Part shown: piece after piece, positions 1 to 10,594 of the stretch
How positions within the stretch are numbered: position 1 is the stretch's first letter
Layout: the number at the start of each line of letters is the position of its first letter
Source of the DNA: Aeromicrobium phragmitis
Lineage (GTDB): Bacteria > Actinomycetota > Actinomycetes > Propionibacteriales > Nocardioidaceae
Direction of reading: 5' to 3'
Length of the DNA stretch: 64,000 nt
Assembly (NCBI RefSeq): GCF_003674095.1
Contig: NZ_RDBF01000010.1
Location: 34,782-98,781 of the forward strand
The notes under the pieces: generated by a model
Databases searched by the model: none
Told to the model about the DNA's origin: nothing
What the model saw: the letters and a program-made list of their open reading frames with translations, nothing else
Position numbers and translations under genes: made by a program

Positions 1-326
1 TCGTGCTCAGGCTCGAGCTTGGCGGCATCCAGTCCGGCCCGGAAGTGCTGCAGCCAGCGGTCGCGCGCCTCGGCATTGACCGCGAACGGCGCGTGGCGCA
101 TCCGCAGCCGCGGATGTCCGCGCTGCTCCGAATAGGCCGTCGGCCCGCCCCAATACTGCTCGAGGAACATGGTGAACCGCTCGGCCGCCGGCCCGAGGTC
201 CTCCTCGGGGTACATCGGCCGGAGCACCTCGTCGTTCGCGACACCCTGGTAGAAGACGTCGACGATGAGCTCGATGGTCGCGCGCCCGCCGATCGCCTCG
301 TAGAAGTTGTCGTCGCGGGCACTCAT
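1..326 (-). CDS. glbO: Group II truncated haemoglobin (GlbO type), 3' end cut by window edge
   Basis: This is a haem protein that binds O2 and may help in respiration or in NO/peroxide detoxification. The 108 visible residues match the GlbO family along their length: Y26 (B10), Y39 (CD1) in LRPMYPEEDL, FLEQYWGGP, the proximal His H78 in RLRMRH, and W91 (G8). These positions are offset by three from M. tuberculosis GlbO (Y23, Y36, H75, W88). The start ATG at 326 overlaps the mscS stop by four bases (ATGA), and AGGAGG lies just upstream, so the two genes are translationally coupled. The C-terminal 20 or so residues lie outside the window. Confidence 0.95.
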   Translation of the reverse strand, partial: MSARDDNFYEAIGGRATIELIVDVFYQGVANDEVLRPMYPEEDLGPAAERFTMFLEQYWGGPTAYSEQRGHPRLRMRHAPFAVNAEARDRWLQHFRAGLDAAKLEPEH

Positions 327-1228
327 ACGGTTCCTCCTGGCGGGATGATCGTGGCAGGGATGCGGATGCCGGCGGCGTCGAACCGCCGCTTGACCTGCTC
401 GCGCATGGCGCGGGCGACGTTCCACTGTTGCAGCGGTGCGGTCTTGAGCACCACGCGCACCACGACCCCATCCTTGTCGAACCGCTCCACGCCCCACACC
501 TCCGGGGGCTCGATGATGACGCCCTCGTAGTTCGGGTCGGCGTACATCTCGCTGGCGACCTCGCTGAGGATCTGCTGCGCCTGGTCCAGATCGGAGTCGT
601 AGGCCACAGTGACGTCGAGGACGGTGCGCGCCCAGTTCTGGCTCGAGTTGCCTACGCGCAGAATCTCCCCGTTGCGGACGTACCAGACGGTGCCGTCGAT
701 ATCGCGCAGCCGGGTGACCCGCAGACCGACGGCCTCGACCGTGCCGATGGCTTCACCGAGATCGACGACGTCGCCGACGCCGTATTGATCCTCGAGCATC
801 ATCGAGATGCCGGCGAGGAAGTCCTTGACGAGCGTCTGCGCACCGAAACCGAGGGCGACGCCGACGATGCCCGCGCTGGTCAGCAGCGGTGCGACCGGGA
901 TGCCGAAGCTGGCGAGGATGGTCACCACGGTGATCGTCATGATGATGCCGGTCGCGATGCTCTTGAGCAGCGAACCGAGCGCCTCCGCACGTTGGCGGCG
1001 GCGCTGCGCGACCGGCTCGGGACGCTCGACGGACTTGGCGCCACCGGCGAGGTTGGCCAGCGGGGTGGGAACGGTGGGCGTCTTGGACGCCTGATGCGTG
1101 AGCCGATCGATGAGCCGGTTGACGAGCCACCGCAGCACGAGCGCCACGATGACGACGACGACGGCCTTGAGCGGAAGTTCGACGAATCGGTTGAACCACG
1201 GTTCGTCGAGCACGTCGAGGTCAGGCAT
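323..1228 (-). CDS. MscS-family mechanosensitive channel
   Basis: A 301-residue inner-membrane channel that probably releases solutes on hypo-osmotic shock. Hydrophobic segments lie near residues 17-40 and 90-110. A Gly/Ala-rich pore helix follows at about 114-147 (SAGIVGVALGFGAQTLVKD), then the beta domain (YGVGDVVDLG, IGTVEAVGLRVTRLR, NGEILRVGN) and a C-terminal alpha/beta domain. A charged linker (about 50-85) separates the first two helices. I start it at ATG 1228 because upstream codons in the same frame are not protein-like and run across the divergent neighbour's promoter. Its stop overlaps the globin start. The family is certain; the physiological gating role is inferred. Confidence 0.93.
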   Translation of the reverse strand: MPDLDVLDEPWFNRFVELPLKAVVVVIVALVLRWLVNRLIDRLTHQASKTPTVPTPLANLAGGAKSVERPEPVAQRRRQRAEALGSLLKSIATGIIMTITVVTILASFGIPVAPLLTSAGIVGVALGFGAQTLVKDFLAGISMMLEDQYGVGDVVDLGEAIGTVEAVGLRVTRLRDIDGTVWYVRNGEILRVGNSSQNWARTVLDVTVAYDSDLDQAQQILSEVASEMYADPNYEGVIIEPPEVWGVERFDKDGVVVRVVLKTAPLQQWNVARAMREQVKRRFDAAGIRIPATIIPPGGTV

Positions 1229-1262
1229 AGTTCCCAGCCTACGGGCCGATACGATGAGCCCC

Positions 1263-1532
1263 ATGAGCATCGTCGTTCGTGCCCTCAGCACCCTCGCGGC
1301 CACCGTGACAGCTGTCCTCGTCGTCTCCGCCGGCTCCGCCGCCGCGTCGACGGCTCCGAGCACGTGGGATCTCGACGATCCGATGAGCACGCTCGAGGCA
1401 CTCGCGATCTTCGGCGGCATTCCGCTCGCGCTGTTCGTCGTCATCACGCTCTTCGCGGCGATGACCGCACGCAACAACTTCGAGCCCGCTCCGCCCCAGC
1501 CCGAGGACGAGGACGCGCACTCCTCGCACTGA
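1263..1532 (+). CDS. Small exported/membrane protein of unknown function (89 aa)
   Basis: I do not recognise this family. It has an N-terminal signal-like segment (residues 3-28, ending AGSAAA), a short polar stretch, one transmembrane helix (about 46-66) and an acidic tail ending in DEDAHSSH. The topology would put the short loop outside and the tail inside, or leave both helices in the membrane. The start is ATG 1263. An ATG at 1254 lies inside a -10-like box TACGAT (1250-1255), so transcription probably begins at or next to 1263 and the mRNA is leaderless. It is divergent from mscS and is followed by a strong terminator. Confidence 0.7.
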   Translation: MSIVVRALSTLAATVTAVLVVSAGSAAASTAPSTWDLDDPMSTLEALAIFGGIPLALFVVITLFAAMTARNNFEPAPPQPEDEDAHSSH

Positions 1533-1542
1533 CAGTCTGAAA

Positions 1543-1582
1543 GACGAAGGGGCCGCACCCGCTCGGGTGCGGCCCCTTCGTC
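1543..1582. terminator. Perfect 18-bp hairpin between convergent genes
   Basis: GACGAAGGGGCCGCACCC and its exact reverse complement flank the 4-base loop GCTC. It sits 10 bases after the small membrane gene's stop and 9 bases after the pepN stop on the other strand, so it can serve both. There is no long U tract, as is common in high-GC actinobacteria. Confidence 0.85.
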
Positions 1583-1591
1583 ATGCCGGCA

Positions 1592-4111
<2,520 letters not shown>

Positions 4112-4170
4112 ACGGCCTACTCTTACATCACTGGGCGGGCGAATTCGCGCGGGTCCGGCAGGATGGGGAC

Positions 4171-5325
4171 GTGGAGGAGATCCGGTTCGCCCCCTCGCGG
4201 CGGTCGACCGTGGGCATCGAGTGGGAGCTCGCGCTCGTCGACAGTGACTCGGGGGACCTGCGTCAGGTCGCCCAGACCGTCCTCGACGCCGTGGCGGGCC
4301 CGCGGGGTGAGGAGCATCCGCACATCAAGCAGGAGCTGCTGCTCAACACGATCGAGATCGTGACCGGCGTGTGCGACACCGTGGGAGAGGCCGCCGACGA
4401 CCTCGGGAGCAGCATCGAGTCGCTGCGCCCGATCCTCGATCCGTTGCGCGTGGAGCTGATGTGCGCGGGCACGCACCCGTTCGCCCGGTGGACGCAGCAG
4501 AAGGTCACCGACCGACAGCGTTACGCCACCCTCATCGACCGCACCCAGTGGTGGGGCCGCCAGATGCTCATCTACGGCGTGCACATCCACGTGGGCATCG
4601 AAGAGCGCGACAAGGTACTGCCGATCAGCCGCGCCCTGATGACGCACTACGGACACCTCCAGGCGTTGAGCGCCTCGTCGCCGTTCTGGGGCGGCCAGGA
4701 CACCGGTTACGCCTCCAACCGCGCGTTGATGTTCCAGCAGCTGCCCACCGCCGGTCTGCCGTTCCAGTTCGACACGTGGCCGGAACTGGAGCGGTACGTC
4801 GCCGACATGCTCAAAACCGGAGTCATCGACGTCTTCGACGAGATCCGCTGGGATATCCGGCCCTCGCCCAAGTTCGGCACGATCGAGGTGCGGGTGTGCG
4901 ACGGCATCCCGACGATGGCCGAGCTGGCGAGCATCGCCGCGCTCACGCAGTGCCTCGTCGAGTACTACTCGCGCGAGCTCGACGCGGGCCGTCCGACGCC
5001 GGCATTGCCGTCGTGGTTCACCCAGGAGAACAAGTGGCGGGCCGCGCGGTACGGGATGGACACCATCCTCATCCTCGACGCGGCGGGGCACGAGGACCTC
5101 GTCGCCACCGACCTGTCCGACCGCGTACTGCCGATGCTCGAGCCGGTCGCCACCGACCTCGGCTGCCGCGGGGAGCTGTCGGGCGTGCGCGACATCATGG
5201 ATGCCGGCGCGTCCTATCAGCGGCAACGTGCCGTTGCGGCGCGCCATGGCGGCGCCTTGGACGCCGTCGTCCGATCGCTCGTCGCGGAGATGCGTGCGGG
5301 CCGACCTGTGGAAGGGGAACTGTGA
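4171..5325 (+). CDS. GCS2-family carboxylate-amine ligase (YbdK-like glutamate-cysteine ligase)
   Basis: A 384-residue ATP-dependent ligase of glutamate-cysteine ligase family 2. Motifs seen are VGIEWELALVD (about 13-23), KQELLLNTIEI, GVHIHVGI (substrate/metal site), YASNRALMFQQLPTAGLP and FGTIEVRVCDG. YbdK members show weak gamma-glutamylcysteine synthetase activity, but the true substrate is often unknown, and this organism class uses mycothiol. It starts at GTG 4171, six bases after a CAGGAT -10-like box (4159-4164), so the mRNA may be leaderless. It overlaps the next gene by four bases (GTGA), which suggests one transcript with the thiol reductase. Confidence 0.88.
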   Translation: MEEIRFAPSRRSTVGIEWELALVDSDSGDLRQVAQTVLDAVAGPRGEEHPHIKQELLLNTIEIVTGVCDTVGEAADDLGSSIESLRPILDPLRVELMCAGTHPFARWTQQKVTDRQRYATLIDRTQWWGRQMLIYGVHIHVGIEERDKVLPISRALMTHYGHLQALSASSPFWGGQDTGYASNRALMFQQLPTAGLPFQFDTWPELERYVADMLKTGVIDVFDEIRWDIRPSPKFGTIEVRVCDGIPTMAELASIAALTQCLVEYYSRELDAGRPTPALPSWFTQENKWRAARYGMDTILILDAAGHEDLVATDLSDRVLPMLEPVATDLGCRGELSGVRDIMDAGASYQRQRAVAARHGGALDAVVRSLVAEMRAGRPVEGEL

Positions 5326-5927
5326 GCAAGGAGACCGTCGGCTTCTGGTTCGATCCGCTGTGCCCGTGGGCCTGGATGACCTCCCGATGGATGCTGGAGG
5401 TCGAGCAGGTGCGCGATGTCGAGACCCGCTTCCACCTGATGAGCCTGTACGTGCTCAACGAGGACAAGGACATCCCCGACGACTACCGGGAGATGCTCTC
5501 GACCGGGATGGAGCCGGTTCGGGTGTGCCAGGCCGCGGCCGAGCATGCCGGTGACGCGGTGCTGCGCGACCTCTACACGGCGCTCGGCACCCGACGTCAC
5601 CATGACGGCCGCGACTTCGACCGGGAGTTGTTCGTCGAGGCGCTCGAGGAGGTGGGGTTGCCCGTCGAGCTCGCCGATGCGGCGAACTCGACGCAGTACG
5701 ATGACGCGATCCGCGCCTCGCACGCCGAGGGAATCGGTCTCGTCGGCGAAGAGGTCGGCACTCCGGTCATCGCCATAGCCGGCATCGCCTTCTTCGGACC
5801 CGTGTTGAGCCCCGCACCCCGCGGTGAGGATGCCGGCAAGGTCTTCGACGGCGCGCGGCTGCTCGCCGGCTACGAAGGTTTCTTCGAACTCAAGCGCACC
5901 CGCACCCGCGACCCGATCTTCGACTGA
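5322..5927 (+). CDS. DsbA-family mycothiol-dependent reductase, Rv2466c type, with CPWA active site
   Basis: A 201-residue thioredoxin-fold protein with a helical insertion. It matches M. tuberculosis Rv2466c, a mycothiol-dependent nitroreductase, throughout: FWFDPLCPW, TSRW near the start; GEDVGTP-like GEEVGTPVI; FFGPVLSPAPRGEDAGK; and the ending FFELKRTRT. Rv2466c has CPWC at the active site. Here the second Cys is Ala: C14-P-W-A17, read directly as TGC CCG TGG GCC. A monothiol mechanism through a mixed disulfide with mycothiol is therefore likely. It starts at GTG 5322, overlapping the ligase stop. Assignment to the family is firm; catalysis is inferred. Confidence 0.9.
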   Translation: MSKETVGFWFDPLCPWAWMTSRWMLEVEQVRDVETRFHLMSLYVLNEDKDIPDDYREMLSTGMEPVRVCQAAAEHAGDAVLRDLYTALGTRRHHDGRDFDRELFVEALEEVGLPVELADAANSTQYDDAIRASHAEGIGLVGEEVGTPVIAIAGIAFFGPVLSPAPRGEDAGKVFDGARLLAGYEGFFELKRTRTRDPIFD

Positions 5928-5928
5928 C

Positions 5929-6030
5929 GGTGAGCGGTGACCCATCCCGCACCTGGCCCCCGCCGGTGCAGCGGGCGGTGAGCTGTCACGCACCTTCGGC
6001 CCGCGAGTGCGTGATGGGCCACCGCCCAGT
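5929..6030. repeat. Palindromic extragenic element
   Basis: Two 24-base arms (5929-5952 and 6007-6030) are inverted copies matching at about 19 of 24 positions. The left arm begins GGTGAGCGGTGAC, and a near-direct copy, GGTGAGCTGTCAC, lies at 5977-5989. The element fills the gap between the reductase stop and the rpiB promoter, which looks like a REP-type repeat that may also act as a terminator. Confidence 0.6.
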
Positions 6031-6058
6031 GATGTGAGATGCCTGGGATACTCGTGTC

Positions 6059-6517
6059 ATGCGCGTCCACATCGGTGCCGATCACGCCGGCTACGAGCTC
6101 AAGACCCATCTCATCGCCTGGCTGACCGAGCGGGGTCACGAGCCGGTCGACCACGGAGCGTTCGAGTACGACGCCGACGACGACTACCCGCCGTTCTGCG
6201 TCGCCGCGGCGGAGGCGACGGTGGCCGACCCCGGTTCGCTGGGCCTCGTGCTCGGCGGCTCGGGCAACGGCGAGCAGATCGCGGCCAACAAGGTCAAGGG
6301 CGCGCGCGCGGCCTTGGCCTGGAGCGTCGAGACGGCGCAGCTCGCCCGCCAGCACAACAACGCGCAGATCATCGGCATCGGCGCACGTCAGCACCCGATC
6401 GAGGAGATCGAGGCGATCGTCGAGGCCTTCCTCACCACGCCGTGGAGCGACGCGGGCCGCCACCAGCGGCGCATCGATCTGCTCGCGGAGTACGAGGAGA
6501 CCGGCGCGTTTGCCTGA
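6059..6517 (+). CDS. rpiB: Ribose-5-phosphate isomerase B
   Basis: A 152-residue enzyme of the non-oxidative pentose phosphate pathway that interconverts ribose-5-P and ribulose-5-P. The N-terminus MRVHIGADHAGYELK, GGSGNGEQIAANKVKGAR, the HNNAQIIGIGAR segment and RHQRRIDLLAEYE are near-identical to the mycobacterial enzyme. In that subgroup the catalytic base is a Glu (seen here in GNGEQ), not the Cys of E. coli RpiB. GATACT (6047-6052) sits six bases before the ATG, so a leaderless transcript is likely. The next gene, nei, overlaps its end by eight bases. Confidence 0.95.
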   Translation: MRVHIGADHAGYELKTHLIAWLTERGHEPVDHGAFEYDADDDYPPFCVAAAEATVADPGSLGLVLGGSGNGEQIAANKVKGARAALAWSVETAQLARQHNNAQIIGIGARQHPIEEIEAIVEAFLTTPWSDAGRHQRRIDLLAEYEETGAFA

Positions 6518-7331
6518 GGGTCACACCCTTCACCGCCTCGCGCGAGAGCTGACCGAGGCGTTCGGCGGTCGTCGCGTGGCGTCCTGCAGTCCGCAGGGCC
6601 GCTTCGCCGCCGCGTCGCTGCTGGACGGCGATGTGCTCAGTGAAGGCACGGCGTGGGGTAAGCACCTCTTCGTGAGGTTCGAGAGTCGTCCCGAGCAGGT
6701 GCACGTTCACCTCGGGCTGTACGGCGCGTTCCGGTTCGACGAGGCGGATGACCCTCCCGTCGTCGGTCAGGTGCGGTGGCGGCTCGCCCGCCCCGGACTG
6801 ACCGCCGACCTTCGCGGCCCCACCGCCTGCGAGCTGCTGATGCCCGACGAGGTCGACCGCGTCATCGGCCGCCTCGGTCCTGACCCGATCCGCAAGGACG
6901 CCGATCCCGAGCGGTTCGTCGCCCGGGTACTTCGTTCCCGGGCGCCGATCGCGACCCTGCTGATGGATCAGGCCGTCATCGCAGGGGTGGGCAACGTCTA
7001 CCGGGCGGAGGTGCTCTTCCGGCTCGGCATCGACCCCTTCGTTCCCGGGCGGGAGCTGCACGCCAAGCGCGTGCGGGCCATCTGGGACGACCTCGTCGAC
7101 CTGATGGCGGCCGGCGTGGAGTCTGGTCGCATCGACACGGTCCGACCCGAGCACGAGCCCGAGGCGATGGGGCGACCTCCGCGCGAGGACGACCACGGCG
7201 GGGAGGTCTACGTGTACCGACGCTCGGGCATGCCGTGCTGGGTATGCGGAACTCTCGTACGGACGCAGGTGATGGCCGCCCGCAACCTGTTCTGGTGCCC
7301 GCGCTGCCAGCGAAAACCGCGCCGTCGCTGA
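6510..7331 (+). CDS. nei: Fpg/Nei-family DNA glycosylase/AP lyase (endonuclease VIII-like)
   Basis: A 273-residue base-excision repair enzyme that removes oxidised bases and cuts the resulting abasic site. It begins with the TTG start at 6510, followed by Pro2 (the Schiff-base nucleophile) and Glu3 in MPEGHT, which fixes this start. A helix-two-turn-helix region (LMDQAVIAGVGNVYRAEVLF) and a C-terminal zinc finger CWVC...CPRC are intact. MPEGHT, not MPELPE, marks the Nei rather than Fpg branch. It overlaps rpiB by eight bases, the order also seen in mycobacteria (Rv2465c-Rv2464c). Confidence 0.93.
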   Translation: MPEGHTLHRLARELTEAFGGRRVASCSPQGRFAAASLLDGDVLSEGTAWGKHLFVRFESRPEQVHVHLGLYGAFRFDEADDPPVVGQVRWRLARPGLTADLRGPTACELLMPDEVDRVIGRLGPDPIRKDADPERFVARVLRSRAPIATLLMDQAVIAGVGNVYRAEVLFRLGIDPFVPGRELHAKRVRAIWDDLVDLMAAGVESGRIDTVRPEHEPEAMGRPPREDDHGGEVYVYRRSGMPCWVCGTLVRTQVMAARNLFWCPRCQRKPRRR

Positions 7332-7391
7332 CCGACTTCATCACACTCGGCGTTCCGCTGGATTCGTGCCTCTCCCCGATAGTGTTCATAC

Positions 7392-8501
7392 ATGCTGTCG
7401 TCGACCTCTCCGCGCCGTTCGACCGTGCGGTATGCCGACGAGCTGGTCGATCGCTGGCGTCAAGGAAGTTCCGAAGGGCAGACGGTGGTCCTGTCGGTGC
7501 TCATCGCGACGACCGTCCTCATGTTCTTCGGATCGGTGACCTGGTACGGGGTGTTCCCTGCGGTGTCGTTCCTGCTCCCGCTCGTCGTCGGCGGGCTCAT
7601 GCTGCGGTGGAAGCCGCTCGCCGGACTCACGGCGGTGGCATTGATCGCTGCGCTAGGCGCGGTCGGCATCGAGGCGACGCGCAGCGGGCTGCCCGCCGGC
7701 CGGCTGGGAACGATCACGGTCATCGTGATCGTCGCGTTGCTGCAGTTGTACATGGCGCGGCTCAACCGCTCCGAGTTGCCCGGGCCCCTCGGGCAGGCGA
7801 TGTTCGTGGACCTGCGTGATCGGTTGCAGGCCCAAGGCAGGATTCCCCAGCTTCCTGAGGGATGGCGCACCGACTCCCAGGTCCGTTCGGCGGAGGGAAC
7901 AAGCTACGCGGGCGACTTCATGGTCGCGCGCCTCTCGCAGGACGAGAAGCGTCTCGAGCTGGTTCTCGTCGATGTCTGCGGCAAGGGAGTGGCTGCGGGC
8001 ACCCAGGCTCTGCAGTTCTCCGGAGCTTTGGGCGGGCTGATCGGCTCGCTTCCGCCGCTCGGGTTCTTCCTGGCGGCCAACGACTACCTGCTGCGCCAGC
8101 ACTGGGTCGAGGGTTTCGCCACGGCGGTGCACGTCGTCATCGACTTCGACACCGGCCGGTACACGATCTTGAGTGCCGGTCATCCGCCGGTGCTGCGGTG
8201 GTGCTCTCGCAACGACGACTGGTACATCGATGGAGCCAGTGGCACGGCGCTCGGCGTCATGGACCGCCCCCACTTCCAGTCGAGCGAGGGTGTCCTCGAG
8301 CGTGGAGAGGCGCTCCTGCTCTACACCGACGGCGTCGTGGAGTCGCGCGATCACGACCTGGCCGACGGCATCCACGCCCTGCAGGAGAACGCGGCCGAGG
8401 CGATCCGGCTCGGCTTCGCCGGCGCACCCGCCCGCATTCTCGAGCGCGTGCCCGACCGCGGCGACGACCGAGCCGTGGTGCTCATCGAACGCGAAGTCTG
8501 A
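7392..8501 (+). CDS. Membrane-anchored SpoIIE/RsbU-type PP2C phosphatase
   Basis: A 369-residue protein with three or four membrane helices in residues 31-122 and a PP2C-like serine phosphatase domain (about 145-369). The metal-binding Asp motifs are in GDFMVARL, LVDVCGKGV, and the late LLYTDGVVESRD and RGDDRAVVLI. Such enzymes usually dephosphorylate anti-sigma-factor antagonists, but no antagonist, anti-sigma or sigma gene is next to it, so the partner is unknown. No PAS or GAF sensor is present; the membrane part may be the sensor. TAGTGT (7380-7385) lies six bases before the ATG, indicating a leaderless mRNA. Confidence 0.9.
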   Translation: MLSSTSPRRSTVRYADELVDRWRQGSSEGQTVVLSVLIATTVLMFFGSVTWYGVFPAVSFLLPLVVGGLMLRWKPLAGLTAVALIAALGAVGIEATRSGLPAGRLGTITVIVIVALLQLYMARLNRSELPGPLGQAMFVDLRDRLQAQGRIPQLPEGWRTDSQVRSAEGTSYAGDFMVARLSQDEKRLELVLVDVCGKGVAAGTQALQFSGALGGLIGSLPPLGFFLAANDYLLRQHWVEGFATAVHVVIDFDTGRYTILSAGHPPVLRWCSRNDDWYIDGASGTALGVMDRPHFQSSEGVLERGEALLLYTDGVVESRDHDLADGIHALQENAAEAIRLGFAGAPARILERVPDRGDDRAVVLIEREV

Positions 8502-8525
8502 CCCGGCTGTGCGGCCGGGACCAGG

Positions 8526-9386
8526 TCAGGCGAGGTGCTCCGCCGCCCAACTGCGCAACGTGGTGGGCGTGGTGGTAACCAAGGAGCGCGGGTCCTCGGG
8601 CGTGTAGTCGTCGCGGATACCGGCAGTCATCAAGACGATCGCCTCCACCTGCGGTCCGGAGAGCCCGAACGCCGACAGCTGCGACCGGACGTCGTCGTCG
8701 CTCACCTGGCGCGCCTCGACCGGTCGGCCCAGCACGGACGTCAGGACGCCCGCAACCTCGCGGAACGACAGGTCCTCGGGTCCGTGAACGGCTTGGACGA
8801 CGCGGCCGGACCACGACGTCGACAGGAGCCGCGCCGCGGCGACGGCAGCGATGTCCTGAGGGTCCACCCACGGCAACCGGCGATCGAGGTCCATGGCAGT
8901 GGTCAGCGCCCCCTCGTGGATCGCCGCCGCGTCCATCAGCAGGTTGGTGAAGAAGTAGCCGCAGCGCAGGTGGGTGACCGAAGCGCCGCTGGCATCGAGC
9001 GCCAACTCGTTGGCAGCCAGGCCGTCGATCTCGCCGACGCCCTGACGTTTCTCGGCTCCGCCGCTGGACTGGAACACGATCCGAGGAATGTCGTTGCGTT
9101 CCACCGCAGTGCGGATGATGCGGGCGGCGGTGGCATGCGCGTCGAGCGGGTCTCGATCGGCGGCGGTAGGGCTGACCCAGTACAGCGCCCGCAGGCCCTG
9201 GGTCGCCTCGAGCACGGACTTCTCGTCCCACGCATTGAAGGCCACAGCATCGACGAGGCCGGAGACCTCCGCATCGAGCGTGGCCGGGTCACGCACGAGC
9301 GCCCGCGGGCGCTCGCCCGCCTGGATCAGCAGACGCAGGACGTGTCGACCGACGTTCCCTTTGGGGGTCGCTACCGCAATCGTCAT
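8526..9386 (-). CDS. NmrA-like NAD(P)-binding Rossmann protein
   Basis: A 286-residue atypical short-chain-dehydrogenase-fold protein of the NmrA/YesF type. The nucleotide-binding motif is near the N-terminus (ATPKGNVGRHV). Later motifs are VRDP, ALYWVSP, FQSSGGAEK in place of a catalytic YxxxK, THLRCGYFFTN and WVDPQDIA. Members act as NADPH sensors or reductases, and the substrate here is unknown. I start it at ATG 9386, which has GAGAGGAGT seven bases upstream; a longer frame upstream lacks such a site. It converges on the phosphatase gene with 24 bases between stops. Confidence 0.82.
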   Translation of the reverse strand: MTIAVATPKGNVGRHVLRLLIQAGERPRALVRDPATLDAEVSGLVDAVAFNAWDEKSVLEATQGLRALYWVSPTAADRDPLDAHATAARIIRTAVERNDIPRIVFQSSGGAEKRQGVGEIDGLAANELALDASGASVTHLRCGYFFTNLLMDAAAIHEGALTTAMDLDRRLPWVDPQDIAAVAAARLLSTSWSGRVVQAVHGPEDLSFREVAGVLTSVLGRPVEARQVSDDDVRSQLSAFGLSGPQVEAIVLMTAGIRDDYTPEDPRSLVTTTPTTLRSWAAEHLA

Positions 9387-9512
9387 TGCAACTCCTCTCG
9401 TTCGTATCAGCGGACCTACGAGCTGTGTTCCGATGATGACGGCGCGGACTGACAATCCGGGTTCGGAGCGGCGATGGCCGTCGGTGAAGAGAGCGACGAG
9501 GGTGAATGAGAA

Positions 9513-9541
9513 GACCCCGCCCGGCGTGGCCGGACGGGGTC
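9513..9541 (-). terminator. Hairpin downstream of tRNA-Gly
   Basis: On the minus strand GACCCCG pairs with CGGGGTC around an inner CCGG/CCGG stem, followed by TTCTCATT. It lies seven bases past the 3' end of the tRNA, as expected for its terminator. Confidence 0.75.
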
Positions 9542-9547
9542 GAAGAG

Positions 9548-9621
9548 AGCGGACGACGGGACTCGAACCCGCAACATTCTGCTTGGAAGGCAGAGACTCT
9601 AGCCAATTGAGCTACGTCCGC
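9548..9621 (-). tRNA. tRNA-Gly (anticodon TCC)
   Basis: A 74-base cloverleaf read on the minus strand: acceptor GCGGACG/CGTCCGC with U73 discriminator, D arm GCTC...GAGT, anticodon stem TCTGC/GCAGA around loop CTTCCAA, and T arm GCGGG-TTCGAGT-CCCGT. The anticodon is TCC, which reads GGA and GGG. CCA is not encoded. Confidence 0.96.
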
Positions 9622-9679
9622 GATGCTGCCGTCGGCAGCGGCTCTATCGTGCCACACCCCGCCTCGCAGTGTGCAAGCA

Positions 9680-10219
9680 CTACCCCGCGCGGATGACGAG
9701 ATCGGCGGCTCCGGCGGTCATCTCCCGGGAGAAATGCGCGCGTTCCTGCTCGGCCCAGACGTCCCACCAGGGAGCGAAGGTCTTGCCGTCGCGGGCGAGG
9801 GCACGCTCCTTGCGGACGTCGTCGGGTGCTTCGAGCCACACCAGCAGGCTCAGGAACGGCCGTAGTGGCGTCGCTCCCGCGCCGACTCCTTCGACGATCA
9901 ACGTGGGCGCCGGCGACACGACGATCGAGTCGCCCGGGCGATCGTGTTCCCAGTCCCAGCGTGGCACCCGCCCGAACTCGTCGACGGCGAGCGCGGCCAG
10001 GACGTCGCGCACGAGCGGAACCGTCGCCTCCAAGCCGCGCCAGCCGGGGTAGATGTCCTCCAGGCTGAACACCGGCGCGGCGAGGCGGCGGGCGAGGCGC
10101 TCGGCGAACCATGACTTGCCAGCGCCGCTGCGTCCGTCCACCGCGACCACCCGGACACGACCGCACGCCGGCTCGCGATCAGCGAGCGCCCTGTGCACGA
10201 CGTCCAGTGCGGAACTCAC
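9680..10219 (-). CDS. P-loop kinase, uridine-kinase-like
   Basis: A 179-residue P-loop NTPase with Walker A GRSGAGKS at 29-36, an EDIYPGW segment (the acceptor region typical of uridine/cytidine kinases and phosphoribulokinases), LIVEGVGAG as the Walker-B-like strand, and a lid region with Arg residues (DVRKERALARD). The size and motifs match the small (d)ATP-binding proteins called uridine kinase in actinobacteria; the true acceptor is not known. It starts at GTG 10219. It ends 58 bases before the tRNA-Gly gene on the same strand. Confidence 0.8.
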   Translation of the reverse strand: MSSALDVVHRALADREPACGRVRVVAVDGRSGAGKSWFAERLARRLAAPVFSLEDIYPGWRGLEATVPLVRDVLAALAVDEFGRVPRWDWEHDRPGDSIVVSPAPTLIVEGVGAGATPLRPFLSLLVWLEAPDDVRKERALARDGKTFAPWWDVWAEQERAHFSREMTAGAADLVIRAG

Positions 10220-10289
10220 GCTCCGATCGTGCCAGGTAACTCACAGGGCGGCACGAGCGTTAGGATCATCGGGTCGGCGCAGCCGGCGC

Positions 10290-10363
10290 CGGGATGTAGC
10301 GCAGCTTGGTAGCGCATCCGCTTTGGGAGCGGAGGGTCGCAGGTTCGAATCCTGTCATCCCGA
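10290..10363 (+). tRNA. tRNA-Pro (anticodon TGG)
   Basis: A 74-base cloverleaf: acceptor CGGGATG/CATCCCG, D arm GCGC...GCGC, anticodon stem TCCGC/GCGGA around loop TTTGGGA, variable GGGTC, T arm GCAGG-TTCGAAT-CCTGT, discriminator A. The anticodon is TGG. A GGCGGG-CT-CCCGCC hairpin at 10396-10409 may terminate it. Confidence 0.96.
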
Positions 10364-10594
10364 CTTGGTGTGACCGGACCGGGACGGCGCTCGGTGGCGG
10401 GCTCCCGCCTGCGGTCAGCGTACCCCGGTCGGCGGCGTCACGAGCGTTGGGTTATCGCGCACGCGCCAGATAGCCTCAGCCGAATCGCGGCCGTCCGCAT
10501 CCCCTGCCCCCGGTGAAGCGGACTCCTTCCTAGTGTCGATACATGCCCGGGGCACGGTGCGTCGGGCATGTCATGTCGCCTACTCAGGAGAAGC

